Positions 13,473 to 24,066 of a stretch of DNA of 64,000 nucleotides are shown piece after piece. The stretch is from Phoronis australis (lineage: Eukaryota; Phoronida; Phoronidae), in the NCBI GenBank assembly GCA_002633005.1, contig NMRA01000294.1, positions 240,948 to 304,947 of the forward strand, read 5' to 3'. The translations under genes and the position numbers were made by a program. The notes beneath the pieces are model-generated. The model had not been told where the DNA came from, did no database searches, and saw only the letters and a program-made list of their open reading frames with translations. How positions within the stretch are numbered: the first letter of the stretch is position 1; every line of letters starts with the position of its first letter.

Positions 13473-13739
13473 ATGCAATATTTGCAATGGGGGTACCTCC
13501 ATCAGTTCACACTGCTTTCCATGGGGGCCTTCAGTAAAAACATACAGACAGTAAGACAAACTAACGGAATTACAAAATGAAAGACAATATTTAAATAATA
13601 AGCAAATAGTAAGAAATTAACACGGAAAGACCGATGAAACAAAATAAAGAATAAAATATGATAATTAGAAGTTAAAGAAAGTGAGACAAGATGATTAACT
13701 AGAATGTAAATATGAATAGTTAAAAAAAGACAATAAATA

Positions 13740-13960
13740 ATTAATAAAAGTAAGACATAATAAATATATACACGCATGTATACACATGCACTCTTACACA
13801 CACACATACATAAACACATACATACGTAAACATACATATGTACATATATAAATATACACTCACATACATACACACATAACATACATACCTACATTCATAA
13901 ATACAAACATACACGTGAATGCACTACAACATACACACACATACACATATGTACACATGA
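13740..13960. repeat. Degenerate (ACACATA)/(CATA)n-rich tract
   Basis: A pyrimidine/purine-biased stretch of irregular ACACA and CATACATA units, over 200 bp. The minus strand is open for 126 codons (13502-13882) only because the repeat lacks stops, giving a Tyr/Val/Cys low-complexity string. Not a gene. Confidence 0.8.
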
Positions 13961-16450
13961 ATAATAATATCGTGAAATGATTGAAATTTTGATAAAATAC
14001 TTATCTATGACTCGCGTTTAATAGTTCCCATAAAATCGTCACTTTGTGTATATCACTACGATACGAATGTGGACGAAATGGTAATAAGGAATGCCCAAAA
14101 CAATGTATGCGAATAGATGTGCGTTTTTACGTAATCAAATAATTTTTATCTAGGTGAAGTTGTACGACGTTGCGAGGCCTTGGCAGATTTATGGTAGAGC
14201 AGAGGGGAGCCAGCCCCTACGAATAAGAACAAATAAACGCTGCAGGCTGTTTTTAAACGCCATGTTTCCCTTTAGAAATCGTGGTTTTTAACTCTCCATG
14301 GTGACATCCTAGAACAGCCAGGGCTACTTAAATAACGAATTCGTGTTCGTACAGCAAAGCAACGAACATGAGTGTCTATTTCCGCTAGTTCTTGACGTTT
14401 GTAGGTGATTAAAAATCATCTAAAATCTTTATTAATGAACAATTAGAATCGTAGAAACATGATACCGTTACCAAGACAACCGTTGCTCATTGTTTGGGTT
14501 AAACGAGTATTAAAAATCACTTGAATTTGGATTTCCTCTCACGCAATCGGATGCAGCACACGCTATCAGTCAGTCAAACACAAATTTTGTAAACAATGGT
14601 ATGAGCCAGATTGGGCTGAAAAGGACTTGGCCTGATTTTTTGACACGACGCTTAAGTTACATATCTTACATCCAACCAGTAGTCACTGAGGTTTAATGAT
14701 AAAGGATCCCGCCTCTTTGTCAGTTCTACCGTATCGACCAGCGAACACCAGGAGTATAAGTTCCGACGTTGCGTTATCTACCGGTAGTCAGATATCCTAT
14801 GAGCGTCTGTCTAGTTATTTGACGGGATTCTAAATACAACCTCGACAGTAGTAGCAGCGTTCAATATTGTGAATGGGACTTTGAATCCGGGCAAGAATTT
14901 CTGGTACGCTGAAGTCCGAGGTAAGACTGTGTTCACCCTAGGGGCCAATAAGGTTCCTAGGTTCATATGACTGGGTCCAGGCACCGTTCATTTTGTCTAT
15001 GGTATTTAATTAACAATACAAGCGAATGTGGAATGTTGAAGGCTTCTTTGGGTGTTTTCTGAGACAAGGCTTCTGCGGCCAGTTGGTTTATGCGGAATCA
15101 AAATACACAAAAATACACGTAATGCAGATGTAAAGACAACGTGGGCCTTCGGAATAAACATAATAACAACCTCAATCGGTGACGTCATCGCCTTTTTGTG
15201 GCATGGAAACTACCGATAATTGGCGAAACTTGCGCATTCATTTTGCCCGTGGCTGGTGGTGATTAATTTGATTGCAGATGGTGGCGGCAACGTAGTAGTG
15301 TTAACGCGATAGAGGCGTTTGTCACACAACAATTAGCACTGATCTTCTATTGTACTTACTAATTTAAACCCCCTTGCATGTTTCTAGATAGCATCATAAC
15401 GAATGTTCAAGTGATGTTTATTGACTTCCGAGTTTGAAGTAGGAGATAAATCCACTCCCAAATTCGTACGTGTAGCTGGTCATTCCAAGCTCACTTATTG
15501 TTTAAATGTTTGAACAGGTGTAACCTTTACTACTTAATATCATTTATCAACGTTATTCGTTTGATAAATCTTTGGAATGATTTCTAAATACACACTAAAT
15601 GTGTAGTTGGCGGGTACACGTATGCCCCAGGTGAACCAGTGTACTGTGTCCTCATCGGAGTATCATCGAGTCTGTCAATGAACAACTTGAACGCGTGTTC
15701 ATTACTGCGCCAGAGACTTCCAGGCTACCTGGCAGGGCAATTTTACCATAACTTCTAGGATAAGGGAAATTTTCTCGCATAGAAGTATACGGTATGTTGA
15801 AGCAGTCCTTGAGATGAACGACTACATTTATATTTTCTATGTCGGCATTAAACCGGGCATTAACAGGAAAATAGTCTCCAAGTTTATGTTTCTAACAATG
15901 TTTCATAGAGAAGTTTTACTTCGGAAACTCGAATAAAACACGGGAATGGCGAAATCTGAGTTCGGTTCATGTCTTAAGTACTTTTTTGAAAAAAATGTGC
16001 ACATTTAACTGCCTATGTCTAATACGATCATCGAATTCATGTTGTGTTCGTCATATGCTAAGTGATGTCAGAAAAATAAAGAAATACGTTGTACTCACAC
16101 TCATTGATAGTAAGGAAGTTAGAGGCGTTATAGTACTGAATGATAAATAATGCTATCTAATCTGAATAGTCACTTTATTTTACCTAAACATCGATCACGT
16201 ATGTAGATTTAATGACAGACTGCGTCCATCAAGTCCCTAGACACCCCTTAGTGTCCTGTAGTGCAATTCTATGGAAGAGGTACACGGCACGTATCCCTAC
16301 GAAAGGATACCGTTTCCGACAGAATTCCGTAAAAAAACGGTGTGTTTTCGGTTTAATTCCCAATAGACTACATAAGGTCCCTTTTCCAACTTCAAGGTCT
16401 GCAACATCCAATAATATCATGCCTTTCTTGTTGCATTGTATAAGACTGAA
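13961..16450. other. Non-coding, no gene seen
   Basis: No domain, RNA gene or repeat array recognised. Confidence 0.5.
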
Positions 16451-16614
16451 CAGTGGCGGATTTAGAGGGGGGCCAAGGGAGCCATGACCCCCCGTAAAAT
16501 TCTCCCAGATTCCATTAGGCAGTTCGGGGATGCGAATGTCTGACGGGCAAAATCCTGGCTAATATTCTGCCCTGCCTCCCCCCCCCCTAACTCAAAATTC
16601 TGGATCCGCCTCTG
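16451..16614. mobile_element. Short hAT-like MITE (164 bp)
   Basis: Starts CAGTGGCGGATTTAGA and ends in the inverted form of CAGAGGCGGATCCAGA, so the ends are inverted repeats of about 16 bp. The interior is G-rich at the left and C-rich at the right, consistent with extended pairing. CAG-starting ends of this type are typical of hAT non-autonomous elements. A clean 8 bp target duplication was not seen. A related copy is at 51202-51468. Confidence 0.6.
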
Positions 16615-17990
16615 CTAAAGGAACGTGATCGGAGGAAAGGCGATTTTTTGAAAGCAGTCTCAGCACGGAATCGAAACTGTAAACCCATGCAGTCGTTACT
16701 CAACGCTCTGCTTGCGAAGCGAAACCCCATGCGTTAAAAATATTGATACCGGTAAGCGTTTTTTCAATTCTATGAGTGTCTGGCACACAATGTCATCGTC
16801 AACTGGTGATTTGCAATAAAATAAAAAAACACAACCGATTTTGCTGTGTTCTAGATCTGACTGGTCTTTGATAACAACTTCAACTTGTCTGTCCCATCCA
16901 AAGATTATCCTAAAAATGCGTTTTATGCCGTAAAACCGAAATTGTCCGCTTTACAGGAAGCATAGCTGTCCAAGAATAGAAAGCATTAGGTTTATGGAAG
17001 GAGTCTGTGAAAATGAGACCTTGTTTCTGATACATAACACATAGGTGACCTCTTGATAGAAGCGCCTTACAATCGAGTGCCTTTTTCGAATTTTCTCTCC
17101 AGATGGTTGGGTTCCTATATTATCCCAGTTACACCTCTGTTGAAAATATAACCGGGCACCACTCTCTCGATGTATAATAGCCATTCATGGGAACGTAGTC
17201 TCGATGATACTGTATTAGTACCTACCCCCCAGACTGTATTCAGAATACCCCCCTCCCCCCGAGTAACAATACCAAATCGAAACGAGGAAACTCGTTTTCA
17301 AACAATTCGGCTCGCTTTTGAACAAAACGATCGTCTGAGCAATTAATTCACGCACATCTAGGTTACTGTGTCTCGTACCTGGTTGTTTGCAAACACTGTT
17401 AAAGGTCACCTAAGTAAACAACCCCTAAGGTAGTTTCTGAGTTGCATCCTTGGTTCTTTTGATCTAGTACTATTCTTCTGCACATGTTCATCAAATCAAG
17501 CTCCCATAGTTTTCACGGGTGTTTAACCCTGTCTATAACTGTTGTCGAACCTGTAAACTGTCATTCATTGTACATGCTGTGTAAGTTTCTACAAATCATT
17601 AGCAAAGTAATTTCCCATCAAACTAAGTGTTCAAGAAAACTCCTTGTCGTCGGATGTTCATTTGAGTTTACTCATTTGATGATTCTTCAACAGGAATTCT
17701 TGTTTAACACGTCTATAAATCCGCCCTCCGCCACAAAACAAACGTTTTTAGATCACTTGCCGTTAATGAAATTGGCCTCATGTTAGGCCTAGCTGAGTCA
17801 CTTTAGTTATGATTTCTGGCTTGGAAAAAACTGTTAGCTCTTTAATGCTTGTGACCAGCCTCTACAAGTTACGTGAACCACGTCAGCACCGATCGTTTAT
17901 TCCGTTTAATTACCATCAGTGTAATTATTTTGAAATTGTAACCCCACGTTGTTTTAAAGAATCGTTGTGATAGCATTTGGGTTAAATGAA
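16615..17990. other. Non-coding, no gene seen
   Basis: Includes a G/C-homopolymer-rich patch at 17224-17264 and otherwise nothing recognisable. Confidence 0.5.
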
Positions 17991-17993
17991 GTT

Positions 17994-18125
17994 GGAGGAG
18001 GCAGTGTGGCGTTGTAAGTAAGTGCCCGCTTTCTTTACTCGAGGTTGTGGGTTCGAGTCCCACCAGCTCACACTGCTAAGCCCTTGAGCCAGATCTCTAG
18101 CTCCTCAGCCCGGTTTTAACCATAT
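17994..18125 (+). mobile_element. tRNA-derived SINE (head plus tail)
   Basis: 18047-18063 forms a perfect T-arm: stem GTGGG/CCCAC with loop TTCGAGT, which is the RNA polymerase III B box GGTTCGAGTCC. An A-box-like TGGCGTTGTAAG lies about 40 bp upstream, with GTGCCCGC between, as in SINE heads. The seven bases after the T-arm (CAGCTCA) have no pairing partner at the expected 5' position, so this is not a functional tRNA. The tail CTAAGCCCTTGAGCC resembles SINE bodies. The 3' limit is uncertain. Confidence 0.6.
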
Positions 18126-18550
18126 ACCAATAATGCATAAAAATATTTCCAGGTGATCGGTGCAATGGGCCCACATGCGAGACCTGCGCTCGTCTGGTAC
18201 AACGTGTATCGGACCGCCTTCAACTATTTTTATATTATTGAAATGAAGTTGAGACCGGCTTAAAGCAAGAAAAAAAAAAACGTGTAACGCAATGGAATTG
18301 AGCGCGTCAATGAGTTCAAACGTCAAGCGTTGATTTTTGCTCTCCATTCTGATAATGATCTGATTTAGTTGTCAAGCCGAGGAAGTTACAGTATTCCGCT
18401 CATGTGAATTCTGGGAAGAGCGCAGGGAAGAGCTATATTGACGTCATAAATGTTCTTTTTTATCTTTCAGATAAGTTATCTTTAGTACACGAATCTAACA
18501 CGGGCTCGATCAATTGATGAAGCATACGGTAGTTGTAAAACCTCTACACA

Positions 18551-18633
<83 letters not shown>
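18551..18633 (+). repeat. (AT)n(GT)n microsatellite
   Basis: About six AT units followed by roughly 36 GT units with one GC interruption, ending at GTATAAATAC. Confidence 0.97.
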
Positions 18634-18635
<2 letters not shown>

Positions 18636-18659
18636 AATACATATTTGCGATGGGGTCAT

Positions 18660-18937
18660 AACTCTATCGATACATGTACACTTAAAGCCGATTCACTTAC
18701 TAACTCAATCGATACACTTACTACTGATTGAGTTAATAATGCATCGGTAGGCGTAGTATCTTGATCGTTAGAGTTAATAAACTTAATCGAGGAAATAATT
18801 CTACCGATAGTTTTACTAATCCTGTCGATAGAGTTAATACGCACAGGTCTATCAATAGATAGTCTACCTACATCTGTAGTAATAATAATTCTTTCGATAG
18901 ACTAGTTATATCAAATCTATAATTGTATCGATAGACG
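18660..18937. repeat. Degenerate TATCGATAG / AGTTAATA array
   Basis: About ten variants of (A/T)TCGATAG spaced 17 to 40 bp apart, several followed by AGTTAATA. The spacing is irregular, so this is an old, decayed minisatellite or a cluster of sites. The core TATCGATA is identical to the Drosophila DRE core, but a regulatory role is inference only. Confidence 0.6.
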
Positions 18938-19560
18938 AAGTACTGGAGAAAAAAAGAATAAGTCGTGTTGACCTTCCGCAGCTACCGTTTCATCGTGCGT
19001 AATTAGACAAGCTAACCATGCGTCCTGAAGAACTGAGCGTGTTCCCTCTGTAACATGAACAAAAACAATAGTCTTCACAGACGGCACTAAATGGGACCTC
19101 AAGCGTGCGGTCGCCATCACGGATGCCAAAGAAATCGGACCTTGTCTTGCATCCGGCCTTTATTAACAGTAGAGTAATGCTAATGAATGTTGGATACGAC
19201 ACAAAAATGTGATCAAGCACTAGGGTTATCTGGGTATGAAAGACCCCTGGCCTACTTGTTCACGTAATTTTCGCTCAAAAAATTAGCGACACATTCTTGT
19301 GGTTTACATTACTATACTTGTTCAGTAGTCAGATAAGGGTACCTAGAAGTGTTTAGTAGTATAAGGTTTTGTGTTTGTTTCATGTCTAGGTTGCACACCG
19401 GAAGTATTTTATGTGAGTTTTAATCATGACAACCTCTAGAATTGTTTAAGTATGCAAATTATGGCCGATATTATGAAAAATCATATTTGCTTGTAATTTA
19501 GTTGTCAAGCACTACACATAGCTTATGTTGATGTTTTGCCCCATGATTGAGGGAATTTAA

Positions 19561-19704
19561 AGGAGAAGGCAACCTTTTTTTCATCTCATTTTTAGTAAAA
19601 ATATGCTTCGTTGATTATCCTAGACATAATTTTCAGTAATAACGGCTTCCCGTAATTTTATTAATTAGTCTTGCGTTATTCCGTAAGTGATGTTTGGGGG
19701 TTAA
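19561..19704 (+). repeat. Left terminal inverted repeat of the THAP element
   Basis: Pairs with 20829-20970. Starts AGGAGAAGGCAACC immediately after TTAA. Confidence 0.8.
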
Positions 19705-19817
19705 ATATTTAATATTTTGTTTTCAGTCTGACTATGTAAGCTGTCCAGACAATCATAGTTTTACCCCGGTTGTGATAAGTTCGGTCGCCGTTTGCGTTTG
19801 TTTACCCATCAGTTAGC

Positions 19818-20268
19818 ATGCCGCACGGTTGCTGCGTACTGGTATGCACTCATTATCCTCTCACGCGTACTTTGAGTATGCCATTATGGAAGATGACACA
19901 CTCCGCAGTAAATTGTGTCATTCGTTACCCGTCCACACAACATACAAAGCAGTGGAGAATTTTCGAGTGTGTGGCAAGCATTTCTGCCGTCGGATTATGC
20001 AAGAAGTATGCTCGTGGAATTGACGATGGTTCCTGCAAAACAACGCCAGAAAAAGGGTGCTATACTGTCGTTGTTGACTCCCGGTAATGCTTCGTCGCCA
20101 CCCCTGAGAAGTGCATTTCTGAAGCGAGAGGCCTCGCGAGTTGTGGCCTCCAGAGTGACTGGAGGCCCTTCATCTACACTGAGACGTGCCTCCGAACGTA
20201 CCCCAGAGCGTGCAATTCCGGGAACTAGCAGTGCCAGTAATAAGCCCAGCAGCGACCTTGAGTAGTGA
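19818..20268 (+). pseudogene. THAP-domain fragment, frameshifted (transposase N-terminus)
   Basis: The ATG at 19818 opens MPHGCCVLVC, the normal start of a THAP C2CH zinc finger (Cys-x3/4-Cys). The second ligand pair appears in a different frame as FRVCGKHF (about 19961-19984), matching the Cys-x2-His of THAP domains. A third frame then carries a basic, Ser/Pro-rich linker (from KQRQKKG to a stop at 20263-20265). Two frame changes within 250 bp and no downstream catalytic domain mark it as broken. THAP domains bind DNA; here it presumably once bound the element's ends. Confidence 0.6.
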
Positions 20269-20828
20269 GAGTCATGCTTTTTGACAAGTTTACTGTGGAC
20301 TTGAAAAAAGTATTGGGGGTATTTAAAAAGTGCCAGTTCTGAGGCGAAGGAGTCACACGGCGGGATACAAGCGGTTTGGGTGCTCAGGTCACCATCCAGT
20401 TGGAACAGCATAGGCAATCTATTGAGTGTGGCATAACAATGCATACCGCGCATTTACACGACGACCTCCCACCACATCTGTCCTAAGCCTCTGTCTCATC
20501 CCTCACATAGCTGTCTGCGTGTATTCTATTTTCTCTATACTAGGGCTCAAACATATATCCACCCACTGACTGTTCGCGAAAAAAGTCCTCATCACCACTC
20601 CTATGAACAGTGTCTCCGTCACTGTGTCTGTGGTACGGGTCGCCGACTCCAGCCATTTCCTAACGATCCCTAAATCCAAAGTAATTGAGTTCTATACCAA
20701 CCTGGTTTGTCTTAGAATACTCGTCGATAGGAAGTGGTGACGACAATTTTAGTAAACCAGCACGAAAACAACAGTAGAACAGATCCTCACAGTAAACTCA
20801 AACGCAGAAACAAAATGATGGGGAATTC

Positions 20829-20970
20829 TTAACCCCCTAAACGTCACTTCCGGAGTAGGGATTGACTAATCAATTAATTTCCGGGAAGCCGTAATTAAAT
20901 GAAACATATGTCTGGGAAAATCAATGAACCGTATTTTTACTAAAAATGACATGAAAAGGTTGCCTCCTCC
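20829..20970 (-). repeat. Right terminal inverted repeat of the THAP element
   Basis: Inverted copy of 19561-19704. Ends GGTTGCCTCCTCC immediately before TTAA. Confidence 0.8.
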
Positions 20971-20979
20971 TTAAATTTC

Positions 20980-23946
20980 ATAGTCTTCGTCACGTATGTG
21001 ACTGTTGTATATCTCCCTAACTCTCGTAAAATGGTCATAACCAGTTCTGAGAACTAACCTCGCAAGCATATAATTTTTTTGTTTCTGACGTTCGAAAGTT
21101 GCGGTACAATCCTAGAATAAAGCTTTTCATGGGTTTAAAACAAGCAATTCGAACCCGGATAATAGTTCTTGTATTATTGCACATCAGCAGGTGGCAAATC
21201 AGAGAGCGACCCTGTGACCCATGGGATTCTTCAAAACTGATTCGCATAACAGTCTTTGGCACAACGCATTTTAATTTCAAATGTCGGAGTTGATGAGCAG
21301 TGCACGTCACACTTGACTGGCTTTAGTTTGAAACTTCAGAACTGTCTGAAGTTCTTCACATCCTACTTGTCTATAAGCAGTAGCATGACTTAATTACATT
21401 TCGACAAGGATTTTCGTTCTATACTTTGTTGAAAAACTGTTCTGAGGCTATGGGCCATAAAAATCAGTAAAATTGTAGCATAGAATTTTACATTTCACTC
21501 AAGATTAGCGTTTATAGCTCACATTATATAAACATTTAATCAAATTCACCGGTTGTGTGTCATACGTTAAAATGTGGCCAAGCTATTGACTGCACTGAAG
21601 TGAAAATCCTTGCCACTGATTGAAACCGTTTCAAGGGGTGAGTGAAGGGGTCTAACAGAATCTACAACCATACCCTGGAGAGCAGATGCTTTCCACCCTA
21701 GTTCCACGAAACCCGAGTAGACATTCTCAGAAGGAACAAAATGGCGGATCGCTATTGAAGGCTCTCATTGATTCCATATTTTTTGCTATGAGTTCATATT
21801 TGTATTGTGACTGCACCACAGCTCATTAGCTTTCATCAACGCACAAGTATTGGTGTTAAGACATAGGTGTGCAAATAGTAAAGAAAACCAAAACACTGAA
21901 AACGTAACAATCTATAAATCAAGTTAAGCTATATATGGCAATTTTGAGTTGACGCTTCTTTTATATTTTTCACTAGATCCTATTTTATTGTATTAACACT
22001 ATTTGAATGAAAAGTTGAAAAACACCATTTTCTTGTGTAGAAATGTATGTTAGATGCATTTTATTAAATTTCATTGTATTACGTTGTACAATGTTATGAT
22101 ATGCCTATCAGACAATAAGGTTTCTTGAAATTTAGTGGTTCTAAATCAAGTTACTGCTTTCACAGAAAAACGTATGGAATAAACAATTTGCTGGCATGAC
22201 CAACGATAACACAGAAATCACCACCGCCCTCAGAAATTTTTTGTCTTCAAAATCATAACCGTTACTCCGGCAATGTGTGTTTGGAGTCTAGGAGTGCAAA
22301 TCAGGGGATTTGTACCACGGTTTTGGTGTCTGTTAGTCCGGGACTGGAGTTAATGGTACAGTGACTGGAATATACTGGTGCAGTCACAGAATTATTTCAA
22401 CCCTTTGCAAACATGCTACAAAGCAAACAGCGAAACACCATCCTTTGTGGAAAACTGACATCAATTACATGACACGTGAAACTTTGTAATTAATTACAAA
22501 TATTTGAATAAGGTTCATACTCTGTAATTAATTGCATATATTTAAACCAGTCTCTGTGGGGGGAAGAACACTCGAAATAATTGGTGTCGACCTTTGTGTG
22601 CCTAAGTTGTCAATTTCCTTAAATTCATTGACAACGATAACTTAAGTGCAAATGTCAAAATAATCAACGTGTAGTGCCCCGTGAGAAAGTCATGAGCAAA
22701 AATAGAACATTGTTTCATAAATTACGCAATTGTTCAGGCAGCAGCTTGCAATGCAATTTTACTGTATTAACTGACCATAGAAACATGGTTGCAATTATCA
22801 ATGTTTTTATTTATAGTGCTTGCTACCTCAGCTATAAGCACACGAATTTTTTTAAATAATGGAGACCTTAGTTTGCATAAATTATTACGATTTATCCGCC
22901 TGCAAACTAGGTTCATAAAACGCACTAACTTTGCCAAAATGGAATAACAGCAAATTAATCTACTTAGGTGCTTGGTATGGAAGTTATAAACAAAAGCACA
23001 ATATTCCCATAATGGCATTCGTAATTTGTCAAGATTACACCTCAGTAAAAGTGCTTCAGGCTTTCCACCTCAAAATGAAACAATCAAAAATTCCCTATAC
23101 TACCAAGACTTTCTAGGTCCACTGTGGGAACCCCATGGGTAGCTATTGCACAATACTCCTAAGTTTTTACACACTGCTCACATTCATGGACTGATTTTTA
23201 TCGTCCAGTTTTGTTCGTGGTAGCCTATGTAGTGTCACATTTTACACACTATGTGTGAAATCTGATGAGGCAATCCTACTGGTGCCTCTTTGCACAACAC
23301 CCTACAAATCCCTGGGTTGAGTTCCGCAGACGCAAAAATATCGCAAAGGACATAACGTATTTTCCTTATAGTAACGGCGATTTCTCCAGAAGTTTTGCGT
23401 ATTTTTTCGTTTTCACGAAGTTCTCGCGACTACGGAACCTATGCGTGACTGATACTCTGACTGCTTCACGGCGTACATTTCCCTCGCTGTCGTGGGAAGT
23501 ATACAGAAACGGTTTTGGAAAGGCTTCAGTTGTTAAAGACCATACATTGAAAGTGTACAACAGCGATGATGTCCCGCAGTGTCGCCGCTTCTGTAACAAG
23601 GCACTGGTGCTAGGGAAATCACTGTATATCACTTAAAATTCTTCTTAGATCCGAACTCGTGGCCGCGTTCCGTAGAACAAGTTTCTTGCGAGTGAAAGTG
23701 AAATCACGCATTTGAGAGATGTCGCCATGTATTACAACAGCAGCTCGTTTTCACACTAGCCTCAACTGCGATTATCTTGACTTTACTAAATGCAGTCCGA
23801 TGGTGCATTTCGTTGACTCGGGAACTTGTCGTGACAAAAACCAAGATCATGTAAGAATACGCAAAATCGCGAGAGTAGGTCTAAAGACGAATGATTCCGC
23901 GACTGTACTCCAGACTTAAGTAGAGTAACCTTGTAAAGTGTCGCCC
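20980..23946. other. Non-coding, no gene seen
   Basis: Includes an ATG-started 123-codon frame (23265-23636) with no recognisable domain and a comparably long opposite-strand frame. A short near-duplication (TGTAATTAATT units at 22484 and 22523) is present. Confidence 0.5.
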
Positions 23947-24066
23947 ACGGAAGTGATTGGTCAGTAACGTGATTGGTCAGTGAGGTTGGAATGGTGAATC
24001 ATGGGGATGAAATTCATGAGTCATGAGGTGGAAGTCATTGTTTCCCTTCCATAAGCGAAGATTTTT
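23947..24066 (+). repeat. Dispersed repeat C, copy 1
   Basis: Shares ACGGAAGTGA(T/C)TGGTC, GTGAGGTTGGAATG and TTCCATAA(G/A)CGAAGATTT with 43213-43293, in the same orientation. This copy has an internal 13 bp direct duplication (GTGATTGGTCAGT). Confidence 0.6.

Larger units (their letters stand above)
19561..20970 (+). mobile_element. Non-autonomous DNA transposon with THAP remnant, Kolobok/T2-like
   Basis: Terminal inverted repeats of about 142-144 bp (19561-19704 and 20829-20970) align at roughly 80 percent, sharing TTTTTAGTAAAAATA, ACGGCTTCCCG and GGGGGTTAA. Both ends are flanked by TTAA (19557-19560 and 20971-20974), and the left boundary reads TTAAAGGAG, the terminal signature described for T2/Kolobok elements. 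Kolobok transposases carry an N-terminal THAP zinc finger, and a broken THAP sequence lies inside. At 1.41 kb with no transposase core the element cannot move itself. A P-element origin is the main alternative, but that would predict an 8 bp target duplication instead of TTAA. Confidence 0.75.

Noticed and set aside
13502-13882. 126-codon minus frame rich in Tyr, Val and Cys
   Set aside because: Product of the stop-free ACACATA-type repeat; low complexity only.
18047-18070. Perfect tRNA T-arm suggesting a tRNA gene
   Set aside because: The acceptor stem has no 5' partner for CAGCTCA and the anticodon arm does not fold, so I treat it as a SINE head.
23265-23636. ATG-started 123-codon frame
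   Set aside because: No domain or composition typical of a protein, comparable open frame on the opposite strand, no splice or promoter context.
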